This document shows, one piece after another, positions 6,929 through 14,882 of a stretch of DNA of 19,243 bases. Positions within the stretch are counted from its first letter, which is position 1; every line of letters begins with the position of its first letter. The stretch covers positions 1 through 19,243 of the forward strand of contig RFFQ01000020.1 of assembly GCA_003697105.1 (NCBI GenBank), written 5' to 3'. A program made the translations under genes and the position numbers. Under the pieces are notes generated by a model. The model did no database searches and was not told the DNA's origin. It saw nothing but the letters and a program-made list of their open reading frames with translations. This DNA is from Gemmatimonadota bacterium. Lineage in GTDB: Bacteria > 4572-55 > J002.

Positions 6929-9900
6929 TTATTTTGGCAATTTTGGCAAAGCTAAATTTGGTTTATTGTCAAAATCCGGTACAACCGGTGGATTTTCCTT
7001 CAATTGTTGGAGAACCACTTCAATCGATTTATCCAATTGGACATCCCGTCCGGCAACATAATCTTGCGGGGTAATGTCCACATCAATGTCTGGGTCTGTG
7101 CCGTAATTTTCCACACCCCAGCCCACATCTTTAAACCAGAATGAGAATTCCGGTTGGGTAGTCACCGTACCGTCGATCAAGGCATGGCGGGGCCAAATGC
7201 CGATTACCCCGCCCCACGTTCGTTTTCCGATCAAGGTACCAAGTTCCATGAGTTTGAAACAGTGGCTGAAAATATCTCCATCAGACCCGGCATGTTCATT
7301 AGTCAGAGCCACGATGGGGCCGAGTACAGAATACGCCGGATACGGTTGTGGTTGCCCCCACCGGGTGAGGTCATAACCCACGCGCTTCTGTGCCAATTTT
7401 TGCAGAATGAGTTGTGACACATGCCCGCCGCCATTGAAGCGGACATCTACAATTAGCGCCTCTCTTTCCACTTCCACATGGTAATACCGGTGAAATTCCG
7501 AGTACCCCCACGGACCCATGTTCGGGATGTGAACATATCCCACTTTACCGCCGGTTTTTTCGTGGACATACGCTCGATTTGCCTCAACCCACTCCCGGTA
7601 GCGGGCGCGTGTTTCTTCGGATAGTGTTTTCACCGTGACCGTCCGTTGCCCCGTGTCACTTTCTGCATCGGCGAGCGTCAACGTCACTTCTGCGCCGGCT
7701 TGATTCACCAGCAAGGCATTCGGGTGTATCCTTTCGCTTACCGGATAACCGCCGACGGCAAGAATCACATCGCCTTCCTTGATATTCAAGCCGGGAGCCA
7801 TCAACGGCGAACCCCATCCTTCCGCCCACGTATCCCCTTGGACAATGTGCGTAATTTTCCAGCCGTGCTGTTCAGCGTCATAGACGATATCTGCCCCCAA
7901 CTGCCCCAAACGATAAGACGGCGGGCGGCGATAATCACCGCCGAATTCATAGCAGTGAGAGGTACCCAATTCCCCTTGCATTTCCCACATTAAATCCGAG
8001 ACTTCAGAGCGGGTACAAAGACGATCAATCAAGGGCAAATAGCGTTTGTAAATCCGTTCCCAATCAATACCTGCCATATCCGGTGTCCAGAAGTGCTCGC
8101 GCTGTAACCGCCATGCTTCGCGGTACATTTGTTTCCATTCAGCCGGCGGATCGACCGAAATCCGAATGCGGGACAGGTCTAGCCAACCGCTTTCGCGGGA
8201 AGGTTCGTCTTCCATTTTATTGAGCAGTTTGTCACCAGCTTTGAATACTCGCAACCGGCCACCCGTCCGGTAAATCACCGTTTTTCGGTCCCGGCAGACC
8301 TTAAAATTGGTCACTCCAGTGGCGACAGTCTCATGCTTTTGCGTCTCAAAATCGTACATTTCAAGGCTACCTTGGGCGGCATGTTCCTCACGATCCATTT
8401 CCTGATCGAGACTCCCACGGGGTTGAAATGAGGTAAACAACACTTTCCCTTTGATGCCCACAATGCGTCCGTACAATCCTTCCGGTACCGGAAAAGGAAC
8501 TACCCGCTCCTGAATTCCTTCCAAATCAATTTGGACCGGTTTGATTTCTTCTTTTTCGTCCTTTTCCTCTGGAGAATCATCGTCCGTCTCTTTTTCTTGG
8601 CGGGCTTTCATCAATTCTTCCAAATCTCCCATAGGTGGTCGCCCTGGTGCTTTTAAGTCTGGAATGAAAGGGGATTTCAAGTCCTTGCGAAGGGTGATCA
8701 GATACGGGCGGTCACCTTTGGGAAAGTTTAAATCAAAATAAATATTGTCATAGACTGGGTTGTAAATCCGCCCGGAGAGAAAATAGAGATATTTCCCTTC
8801 CGGATCGAAGGAGGGGGAATAATCGCCAAAATCGGGTTTAGTGACTTCATAGGTTTCACCGGTTTCAATTCGGCAAAGTTTAATGCATGATGTGGCATCG
8901 GAGGTTTGAAAACCATACGCGACCCATTCCCCATCGGGTGACCAGAAGACGCCCCGGATCCGCCCGTATTTGCTGTGGTCTAGCCGCCGAAGATTCCCCT
9001 GTTCCAAATCCAGAAACATGAGTTCCTGCCGGTGATTGGGGAAAACCACCTGACAGCGATCATGACGGGGAGACACATACACGTTCAAAGGACGTCCAAT
9101 ATCAAGGTCGCCAAACCGTTTAACGGTACCGGTTTTATCCAGCGGGTGCAGTTCAAAGGCTTCTTCGCCGTCGGCGTCGGAGACGACGATCAAGGCTTTA
9201 CCGTCGCTGGTCCAGGCACTCAGTCGGTAGCGGACACCGTCGCGTTCGCCGTATTGATTCACCGCACCTTCCCATAATCCCATGGTAAATGCTTTTCCGC
9301 GAGCTGTGATGACGGCGGAATGACCTTCGGGATGAAGCCCGTAATCTTCCAGATACTTGGCGGCACTAACAAATTTACGGTTGCGTTGCACCTGCGGGCT
9401 ATAAAATTCTACCGGAATTTCAGTTTCCGTATCCGTTGCGGGGTCATACAGGTACAAATCTGCCCCGGAATGGTACACAATTCGTTTACCGTCGGTGGTG
9501 GGGTTACGGACATAATATTCTTCATGATTGGTGTGGCGTTTCAGGTCATCGCCAGAGGGCAAACAAGAGTATAAATTACCAATCCCTTCATGGTCCGCGA
9601 GGAAATAGATACGCTCTCCGATCCACATGGGGTTACTCATATTTCCCCGGAGGCTGATAAGGCGCTTAAATTCACCGCTGCCTTCGGCATCAATCCAGAG
9701 GTCACCGGCCGTACCACCTTTGTAGCGCTTCCACCGGGCAGGGTCGGCGGTGTTTCGCCCGATCACAACGCCACCGTTCGCACCAAACGTGATATTTCGG
9801 GCGGGACCATATGGCAACAAGGTGGAGTCACCCCCATCTGGAGAAATACTCCACAAATTCAGAATGCGCTTGAAAGGTTGGCCCCGGTCGCTGGCATAGA

Positions 9901-10207
9901 TAATCGATTTACCGTCCCGACTCCAGCCGGCAACCAAACCACCCAGAATACCCCCATTGTACGTCAATCGGGTGGCTTTTCCACCCACCGCGGGCATCAG
10001 GTACACTTCAGTATCCCCTTCTTCTTTCCCCGTAAACGCAATCCATTGCCCATCCGGTGAAAGCATGGGGCGACTGCTTTCACCTAAATTTGAGGTCAAC
10101 CGGCGGGCAATTCCACCCTTGACCGGCACTGTCCAGAGATCATCTTCACATAAAAACACTAATGTCTCATCACAGATTGTCGGGAAGCGATAATAACCAG
10201 CACTCAT
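6929..10207 (-). CDS. Tricorn-type protease homolog (S41 family)
   Basis: A 1092-residue cytoplasmic peptidase with the complete tricorn layout, near the length of the Thermoplasma enzyme. Two N-terminal beta-propellers contain repeated SPDG(Q/E)W(V/I)A-type blades. An acidic, charged insert follows (about 530-570, rich in D/E/K), then the C1 domain, a PDZ domain (about 780-850) and the C2 catalytic domain. Candidate catalytic residues are His751 (GTSHCYEF), Ser975 in NEHAGSDGD, and Glu1033 in VENYGTDPD, lining up with tricorn His746, Ser965 and Glu1023. Tricorn degrades 6-12-residue peptides released by proteasome-like proteases. The chosen ATG (10207) has GGAG 9 nt upstream and gives the family-typical MSAGYYRFPTI start. 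An in-frame ATG at 10222 has no such site. An in-frame TTG at 10291 is part of the -35 box, so translation cannot start there from that promoter. Confidence 0.92.
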   Translation of the reverse strand: MSAGYYRFPTICDETLVFLCEDDLWTVPVKGGIARRLTSNLGESSRPMLSPDGQWIAFTGKEEGDTEVYLMPAVGGKATRLTYNGGILGGLVAGWSRDGKSIIYASDRGQPFKRILNLWSISPDGGDSTLLPYGPARNITFGANGGVVIGRNTADPARWKRYKGGTAGDLWIDAEGSGEFKRLISLRGNMSNPMWIGERIYFLADHEGIGNLYSCLPSGDDLKRHTNHEEYYVRNPTTDGKRIVYHSGADLYLYDPATDTETEIPVEFYSPQVQRNRKFVSAAKYLEDYGLHPEGHSAVITARGKAFTMGLWEGAVNQYGERDGVRYRLSAWTSDGKALIVVSDADGEEAFELHPLDKTGTVKRFGDLDIGRPLNVYVSPRHDRCQVVFPNHRQELMFLDLEQGNLRRLDHSKYGRIRGVFWSPDGEWVAYGFQTSDATSCIKLCRIETGETYEVTKPDFGDYSPSFDPEGKYLYFLSGRIYNPVYDNIYFDLNFPKGDRPYLITLRKDLKSPFIPDLKAPGRPPMGDLEELMKARQEKETDDDSPEEKDEKEEIKPVQIDLEGIQERVVPFPVPEGLYGRIVGIKGKVLFTSFQPRGSLDQEMDREEHAAQGSLEMYDFETQKHETVATGVTNFKVCRDRKTVIYRTGGRLRVFKAGDKLLNKMEDEPSRESGWLDLSRIRISVDPPAEWKQMYREAWRLQREHFWTPDMAGIDWERIYKRYLPLIDRLCTRSEVSDLMWEMQGELGTSHCYEFGGDYRRPPSYRLGQLGADIVYDAEQHGWKITHIVQGDTWAEGWGSPLMAPGLNIKEGDVILAVGGYPVSERIHPNALLVNQAGAEVTLTLADAESDTGQRTVTVKTLSEETRARYREWVEANRAYVHEKTGGKVGYVHIPNMGPWGYSEFHRYYHVEVEREALIVDVRFNGGGHVSQLILQKLAQKRVGYDLTRWGQPQPYPAYSVLGPIVALTNEHAGSDGDIFSHCFKLMELGTLIGKRTWGGVIGIWPRHALIDGTVTTQPEFSFWFKDVGWGVENYGTDPDIDVDITPQDYVAGRDVQLDKSIEVVLQQLKENPPVVPDFDNKPNLALPKLPK

Positions 10208-10262
10208 ACTATCCGTCTCCATAAGAACGATGTTACGATTAAGGAAATTTTGTTTGGGGTTA

Positions 10263-10291
10263 TCTATAGGTAATCGCGGACGATCCGTCAA
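10263..10291 (-). promoter_or_regulatory. Sigma70-like promoter of the tricorn-type peptidase
   Basis: On the minus strand TTGACG (10286-10291) and TATAGA (10263-10268) are spaced by exactly 17 nt, 5/6 and 4/6 matches to consensus. The predicted start of transcription near 10256 leaves a leader of about 50 nt before the chosen ATG at 10207. Confidence 0.65.
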
Positions 10292-10385
10292 GCAAAATCT
10301 TTATAATATCAGGTGGTTAGGGGCTATTTTTGGACATATCGCCCCGCAAAAAAAACGATAACCCCTTACAATTGCTAAAATTCTC

Positions 10386-10414
10386 TTGAATTATCTCAAC
10401 CGGTATGTTATAAT
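10386..10414 (+). promoter_or_regulatory. Sigma70-like promoter of the gpsA operon
   Basis: TTGAAT (10386-10391) and a perfect TATAAT (10409-10414) are separated by 17 nt. Transcription would begin near 10421, giving a leader of about 55 nt. It faces away from the divergent promoter at 10263-10291. Confidence 0.7.
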
Positions 10415-10421
10415 TTTTTCC

Positions 10422-10437
10422 ATAACAAGTTTGTTAT
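10422..10437. promoter_or_regulatory. Inverted repeat over the gpsA transcription start, candidate operator
   Basis: ATAACAA (10422-10428) and TTGTTAT (10431-10437) form a perfect 7-bp inverted repeat with a 2-nt spacer, immediately downstream of the -10 box and covering the predicted start site. The position suits a repressor that blocks initiation. The 2-nt loop is too tight for a good RNA hairpin, so a DNA site is more likely. The binding protein is unknown; the MerR-type regulator two genes on is only a guess. Confidence 0.4.
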
Positions 10438-10475
10438 CAGTGTTCTAAGGCTTTATTTCAAGAAAGAGATCTATC

Positions 10476-11480
10476 ATGAAAAAAACAACGGTACTGGGTG
10501 CCGGCAGTTGGGGCACCACGCTTGCGCTACAGTTAGCCCGCAACCAACATGAGGTCCGATTATGGGAATATCGACCCGAAGTGGCTCAGGTGTTGGCAGA
10601 AACACGCCGTAATGATCCATTTCTCCCCGGTATTCCTATCCCCAATTCGATCACCATCTCTGCCGATTTGGAGGCATTGGTTGCCGATGCAGATTTAATC
10701 GCCTTTGTCGTCCCGTCGTCGGCGGTACGGTCTGTCGCGCACCAGCTCAACCGGTGTGAAATGAAGTCGCCCATTATCGTCAATGCCGCCAAGGGTATTG
10801 AGATTGATTCGCTTTTGCGGATGTCCGAAGTATTGAAGGAAGAACTCCCCGGACGCTTTCATCCCCGAATCGCCACGCTCTCCGGACCCAGCCATGCCGA
10901 GGAGGTCAGTCGAAATATTCCCACCACTATCGTAGCGGCTTCCGAAAACCCCGAAATCGCGGCAGAAGTACAAGCTACTTTTATGTCCCCCACGTTACGG
11001 ATTTACACCAATCGGGATATTGTCGGTGTGGAGCTTGCCGGATCGCTGAAAAATGTGATTGCCATTGCCACCGGTATTTGCGACGGTCTCGGTTTTGGAG
11101 ATAATACCAAAGGGGCATTATTAACTCGCGGATTAGCCGAAATATCCCGTTTGGGGGTGGCGATGGGTGCCAATCCACTGACATTTGCCGGACTATCCGG
11201 TATGGGTGACTTGATCACAACCTGTATGAGCCGGCATAGCCGGAATCGCTATGTCGGTGAGCAAATTGGTAAAGGTCGCAAATTAGCGGAAATTCTCGAT
11301 GAAATGGTGATGGTGGCCGAAGGGGTCAAAACCACTCGATCCGCCCATCAATTACGCCAAAAAATGAACATCGATATGCCGATTACAGAAAAAGTGTATG
11401 ATGTGCTCTTTAACAATGAAGACCCGAAGACCGCCGTTGCCAGCCTGATGGAACGCGATCCAAAGTCCGAGATTGAATAA
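10476..11480 (+). CDS. gpsA: Glycerol-3-phosphate dehydrogenase [NAD(P)+]
   Basis: A 334-residue cytosolic enzyme that reduces dihydroxyacetone phosphate to sn-glycerol 3-phosphate, the backbone for phospholipids. The nucleotide-binding loop GAGSWGT is at 8-14. Further signatures are NAAKGIE (103-109, Lys106), SGPSHAEEV (136-144) and the catalytic ELAGSLKNV (187-194, Lys192), followed by GDNTKGALLTRGL (208-220) and SGMGDL. Length is normal for GpsA. The ATG is preceded only by a weak purine stretch (AGAAAGAGAT). It is the first gene of the plus-strand cluster and has its own promoter at 10386-10414. plsY, a common neighbour, is absent here; a MerR-type regulator follows after 15 nt. Confidence 0.97.
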   Translation: MKKTTVLGAGSWGTTLALQLARNQHEVRLWEYRPEVAQVLAETRRNDPFLPGIPIPNSITISADLEALVADADLIAFVVPSSAVRSVAHQLNRCEMKSPIIVNAAKGIEIDSLLRMSEVLKEELPGRFHPRIATLSGPSHAEEVSRNIPTTIVAASENPEIAAEVQATFMSPTLRIYTNRDIVGVELAGSLKNVIAIATGICDGLGFGDNTKGALLTRGLAEISRLGVAMGANPLTFAGLSGMGDLITTCMSRHSRNRYVGEQIGKGRKLAEILDEMVMVAEGVKTTRSAHQLRQKMNIDMPITEKVYDVLFNNEDPKTAVASLMERDPKSEIE

Positions 11481-11495
11481 CAAGGGAGAGAAACA

Positions 11496-11897
11496 GTGCC
11501 GAAAGATACACGGGATCGTCTCTACCATTCGATCAGTGAAGTCTGTAACATCACCGATATTCGCCCACATGTGCTCCGGTATTGGGAATCCGAATTTCGA
11601 GAGTTAAACCCCCGTAAAAATCGGGCTGGTAACCGCATCTATCGGGATTCCGACATTAAATTGATCTTGCTGATCAAACACTTGCTTTACGAAGAACGAT
11701 ACACCATTGAAGGGGCCAAGCGGAAGTTAGCGCAACTCAAAGAAAACGGCACCATTGATGAGGTGGAAATCATCGATTTGCGCGCAAAAGAATTGTTACT
11801 CGAATTAAAAAAGGATTTATTAGAACTGCACGAAATGCTCTCGCAGAGTCATATTCAAGATTACTTAAACTCCACAAAATCACGTAAAAAAAATTAA
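11496..11897 (+). CDS. MerR-family transcriptional regulator
   Basis: A 133-residue protein with an N-terminal MerR winged helix-turn-helix (about residues 10-80): YHSISEVCNITDIRPHVLRYWE (10-31), the wing NRAGNRIYRDSDI and the second helical segment ending with TIEGAKRKL. A leucine-rich coiled coil (about 92-118) would mediate dimerisation, and the tail is basic. There is no cysteine-based metal site or fused effector domain, so the inducer is unknown. It starts with GTG, preceded by AGGGAG at a 7-nt spacing, 15 nt after gpsA. The next gene starts 3 nt after its stop codon, implying translational coupling. This short MerR type is often found beside housekeeping genes; whether it regulates this operon is untested. 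Confidence 0.9.
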   Translation: MPKDTRDRLYHSISEVCNITDIRPHVLRYWESEFRELNPRKNRAGNRIYRDSDIKLILLIKHLLYEERYTIEGAKRKLAQLKENGTIDEVEIIDLRAKELLLELKKDLLELHEMLSQSHIQDYLNSTKSRKKN

Positions 11898-11900
11898 AAT

Positions 11901-12851
11901 ATGCCCACACTTGATTTTTCCCAAGTGAACCTCATTCCGATTGCCTCTCGTGCCAATAAAGTCTCATTAGAAAATATGGCACAACCGGTTCCGCCGGATG
12001 CTTCTTTTGCTACGTTTTGGGATGCCCTACCGGATATTTTAGCAGTGCAACGTTTGAAGACGGTCGCTCAAGCCATTGCTCACGCCCATTTACATCAAAA
12101 ACCGGTGATTGCTATGGTTGGCGCCCATACGATCAAATGTGGACTCAGCCCGATTTTTGTCGAGATGATGAAACAGCGCCTCATCACCTGCTTCTCAGCG
12201 AATGGCGCATTTGCGATCCATGATTTTGAATTTGCCTTTTGGGGCAATACCTCCGAAGATGTTGCCCAAAATCTGAAAGATGGCTCTTTTGGAATGGCAC
12301 AAGAGACCGGCGAAGGGATCAATCTGGCGATTCGAGAACGAGCGGAAGAAGGAATCGGTTTTGGACAGATTGTGGGAGACGCCATTGTGCGGGCAGATGC
12401 CCCCAACAAAGCACTCAGCATTTTAGCGACAGGTGCCCAAGAACATCTGCCGGTAACGATCCATGTAGCCATCGGGACGGACATCATTCACCAGCAACCC
12501 TCCGCCGACGGGGCGGCGATCGGCCGGGCTAGCTATGATGATTTTAAGAAATTAGCAGGGGTAGTGGCAGAACTCGGTAATGGGGGAGTGGTGCTGAACC
12601 TCGGTTCGGCGGTCATCATGCCGGAAGTATTTCTGAAAGCATTGACGGTTGCCCGCAATTTAGGGTATCCGGTCACCCATTTTACCACCGCTAATTTTGA
12701 TATGATTCAGCACTATCGGCCGAATGTCAATGTGGTTTCCCGCCCGGTGATGTCTGGCGGGCAAGGTTATTCGATTACGGGTCATCACGAAATTTTATTA
12801 CCCTTACTCTATACCGGTACCCTGCTGGAACTTTCCCGAAAAAGGGCTTGA
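11901..12851 (+). CDS. Deoxyhypusine-synthase-like protein of unknown function
   Basis: A 316-residue soluble protein without signal peptide or membrane segments. Conserved-looking glycine-rich blocks are MVGAHTIKCGLSP (72-84), SANGAFAIHDFE (99-110) followed by GNTSEDV (115-121), DGSFGMAQETGEG (127-139), GNGGVVLNLGSAV (226-238) and SGGQGYSITGHHE (285-297). Their order and spacing resemble the NAD-binding fold of deoxyhypusine synthase (TTAGGVEEDL, then GGG and SGA.P.EA..W blocks). The lysine that forms the enzyme-imine in that family appears to be missing from the last block, so hypusine or homospermidine synthesis is unlikely. The start lies 3 nt after the MerR stop with no good Shine-Dalgarno site, implying coupled translation. 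The family assignment is by motif memory and should be treated as tentative. Confidence 0.55.
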   Translation: MPTLDFSQVNLIPIASRANKVSLENMAQPVPPDASFATFWDALPDILAVQRLKTVAQAIAHAHLHQKPVIAMVGAHTIKCGLSPIFVEMMKQRLITCFSANGAFAIHDFEFAFWGNTSEDVAQNLKDGSFGMAQETGEGINLAIRERAEEGIGFGQIVGDAIVRADAPNKALSILATGAQEHLPVTIHVAIGTDIIHQQPSADGAAIGRASYDDFKKLAGVVAELGNGGVVLNLGSAVIMPEVFLKALTVARNLGYPVTHFTTANFDMIQHYRPNVNVVSRPVMSGGQGYSITGHHEILLPLLYTGTLLELSRKRA

Positions 12852-12876
12852 CAAAAATTCCCCCGTATGATAAGGT
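12848..12876 (+). promoter_or_regulatory. Possible internal promoter for minCDE
   Basis: A perfect -35 TTGACA (12848-12853) overlaps the TGA stop codon of the preceding gene. With a 17-nt spacer the -10 would be TAAGGT (12871-12876), only 3/6. TATGAT at 12866-12871 is a better -10 but is only 12 nt away. A promoter here would let minCDE be transcribed apart from gpsA. Confidence 0.4.
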
Positions 12877-12907
12877 GATTCCCTGAATTTTAAAGGGGAA
12901 TACGGGA

Positions 12908-13657
12908 ATGACGGATAAAATGAGTATCGCTTTTCGAGGCACGCCAGCAGGTCTTGTGGTGGTGGTGGATGAAGAAAAACCTTTCAAAACAATCATGGCT
13001 GATCTAGTCCGGAAATTGGAAGATTCCGGCTATTTTTTTGTGGGCGCAGATGTGACCTTAGACCTTGGGTCGCGCGATCTGGATCGTACGGAGCTAAATC
13101 AGGTCGCAGAGACCATCCAAAACAAGCACGGACTTGTCATTACCGGCGTCAAAACAACATCAGAACGCACGAAATCTGCTGCCCAAGCTCTTGACGTTAA
13201 TATCGTTCACGAGGATCATCCGGCACCGAATGCGTCTGCTAAAACTGAAATTGCCCCGCCCACTCATGCGACACCCCCGGTACCGGAGTACCCGCCGACG
13301 TTATCTCCAATTCCCCCTGGTGAATTGCCCACAGAAATTGTCCGCCGGACGTTTCGCTCGGGGCAACAGTACGAAAGTGCAGGAAATTTAGTGGTGTTAG
13401 GTGATGTAAATGCCGGCGCAGAATTGATTGCCGCCGGCGATATTATTATCTTTGGGGCATTACGTGGTATGGCATTTGCGGGGTCAACCGGCAAAACGGA
13501 TGCCATGATTTTGGCACTCAAACTGAATCCTACCCAACTGCGAATTGCGGACCGGGTTGCCCGTTCCGCCGGGGATGTTGTGGAGAACAACCCGGGACCC
13601 GAAGTCGCATTTATTGAAAATGATCAGATCGTAATTGATGTGTGGGGCAAACATTAA
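12908..13657 (+). CDS. minC: Septum site-determining protein MinC
   Basis: A 249-residue inhibitor of FtsZ polymerisation. The N-terminal MinC_N domain (about 1-105) includes GYFFVGADVTLDLGSRDL (41-58). A proline/alanine-rich linker spans about 106-140. The C-terminal beta-helix (about 144-249) carries RSGQ (150-153) and the signature GDVNAGAELIAAGDIIIFG (165-183) ending ALRGMAFAG. This domain dimerises and binds MinD. The start has GGGG 9 nt upstream. It is the first gene of minC-minD-minE, in the usual order, 43 nt before minD. A second in-frame ATG lies four codons on, but the first is favoured by the spacing. Confidence 0.93.
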   Translation: MTDKMSIAFRGTPAGLVVVVDEEKPFKTIMADLVRKLEDSGYFFVGADVTLDLGSRDLDRTELNQVAETIQNKHGLVITGVKTTSERTKSAAQALDVNIVHEDHPAPNASAKTEIAPPTHATPPVPEYPPTLSPIPPGELPTEIVRRTFRSGQQYESAGNLVVLGDVNAGAELIAAGDIIIFGALRGMAFAGSTGKTDAMILALKLNPTQLRIADRVARSAGDVVENNPGPEVAFIENDQIVIDVWGKH

Positions 13658-13700
13658 GCATGCTTCACCGGATTGCTTAATCGATAGAAGGAACATGTGA

Positions 13701-14504
13701 ATGCTTTCAAAAGTGATCGTGATTACCTCCGGTAAAGGCGGTGTGGGCAAGACGACCACCGTTGCCCATATCGGTACGGCGTTGGCACTAATGGGCCGAA
13801 AAGTGGCCGTCGTGGATGCGGACATTGGGTTGCGGAACCTTGATATTATCCTCGGCTTGGAAAACCGGATTGTCTATGATTTGGTGAATGTGATCGAGGG
13901 TACTTGTAAATTGAATCAAGCGCTGATCCGGGATAAACGGGTCGGAAATTTATACCTGTTGCCCGCCGCCCAAACCCGTACCAAAGAAGCCGTTGAACCC
14001 GAACAAATGAAAGCCTTGTGCCACAGTCTGCGGGAAACCTTTGATTATGTTTTGATTGACTCTCCTGCCGGAATTGAAGGCGGCTTTCGGAATGCACTTG
14101 CCGGGGCAGATAGTGCTATTATTGTGACAACACCGCATGTCTCCGCCGTACGGGATGCCGACCGGATTATTGGGTTAGTGGAAGCCGCCGAAAAAGGAAT
14201 CCCTAAATTAATTATCAACCGGCTCGATATTGAAATGGTCAAAAAGGGGGAGATGCTGGATCAGGACGATATTGTGGATATTTTATCAATTGGACTATTA
14301 GGGATTATTCCGGAAGACCCAGCCATTGTAACCGCATCAAATCGGGGTGAATCTGTATTTAACAATGACAAATCCAAATCTGCAGAAGCCTACCGGCGTA
14401 TCGCCCGACGCATTGAAGGCGAAGATGTCCCACTGCTAGACCTTGATGATAATCATAGCTTTTTAGGTCGCTTAAAGCGTATTTTAACCACAAATATTGG
14501 GTAG
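13701..14504 (+). CDS. minD: Septum site-determining ATPase MinD
   Basis: A 267-residue ParA/MinD-family ATPase. The deviant Walker A box GKGGVGKTT is at 11-19, the switch region DADIGLRNLDIILG at 39-52 and the Walker B segment VLIDSPAG at 117-124. The C-terminal amphipathic helix FLGRLKRIL (254-262) is the membrane-targeting sequence. ATP-bound dimers sit on the inner membrane and recruit MinC; MinE releases them. The ribosome binding site AGAAGGA lies 9 nt before ATG. Length and motifs are typical, and minE follows after 12 nt. Confidence 0.97.
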   Translation: MLSKVIVITSGKGGVGKTTTVAHIGTALALMGRKVAVVDADIGLRNLDIILGLENRIVYDLVNVIEGTCKLNQALIRDKRVGNLYLLPAAQTRTKEAVEPEQMKALCHSLRETFDYVLIDSPAGIEGGFRNALAGADSAIIVTTPHVSAVRDADRIIGLVEAAEKGIPKLIINRLDIEMVKKGEMLDQDDIVDILSIGLLGIIPEDPAIVTASNRGESVFNNDKSKSAEAYRRIARRIEGEDVPLLDLDDNHSFLGRLKRILTTNIG

Positions 14505-14516
14505 GAAGGTGGTATA

Positions 14517-14795
14517 ATGGATTGGATCACAAAATGGTTCGGGAAAGGGCAATCCTCTAAAGATAGTGCCAAACAACGGCTGAAATTGGTCTTAGTGCAT
14601 GACCGTGCCACTATTTCACCCCATTTGATCGAAGCTTTGAAAGAAGAAATTATGGATGTGATTCGAAAATACATTGAAGTAGATGATTCCGGTTTGGATA
14701 TTTCACTGGATGAAAGCGGGGATTCCGTAGCCCTGCTGGCAAATATCCCCATCAAAGGGTTACGGCGCAATTCCAACCCGGCGAATTCCATGTAA
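14517..14795 (+). CDS. minE: Cell division topological specificity factor MinE
   Basis: A 92-residue protein with the N-terminal membrane-binding helix (MDWITKWFG), the anti-MinCD segment AKQRLKLVLVHDRATISP (18-35) that contacts MinD and stimulates its ATPase, and a C-terminal dimerisation domain (about 36-82) ending LLANIPIKGL. It completes the Min oscillator. A strong AGGAAGG site precedes the ATG. The gene ends just before the bidirectional terminator at 14822-14857. Confidence 0.95.
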   Translation: MDWITKWFGKGQSSKDSAKQRLKLVLVHDRATISPHLIEALKEEIMDVIRKYIEVDDSGLDISLDESGDSVALLANIPIKGLRRNSNPANSM

Positions 14796-14821
14796 CCCGG
14801 TTAGAATTCAGGTTCATATAA

Positions 14822-14857
14822 AACAGGCGAAGGGTATTTGTTACTCCTTCGCCTGTT
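14822..14857. terminator. Bidirectional terminator between minE and the MglA-like gene
   Basis: A perfect 12-bp stem (14822-14833 with 14846-14857, AACAGGCGAAGG/CCTTCGCCTGTT) encloses a 12-nt loop. It is followed by GTATTTTG on the plus strand and TTATAT on the minus strand. It lies in the 87-nt gap between two convergent genes and serves both transcripts. Confidence 0.85.
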
Positions 14858-14882
14858 GTATTTTGCTGCGGTTACGTCCGAT

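Noticed and set aside
10320-10345. Possible terminator hairpin GGGGC...GCCCC.
   Set aside because: Only 5 perfect pairs, followed by an A run rather than a T run on the plus strand and by no T run on the minus strand. No gene ends nearby.
10256-10365. GGGGTTATC (10256-10264) and its exact inverse GATAACCCC (10357-10365), plus GGGGC/GCCCC arms at 10320-10345 in the divergent promoter region.
   Set aside because: The arms are far apart or short, no T tract follows, and they do not sit consistently relative to the two promoters. Chance matches are likely in 268 nt.
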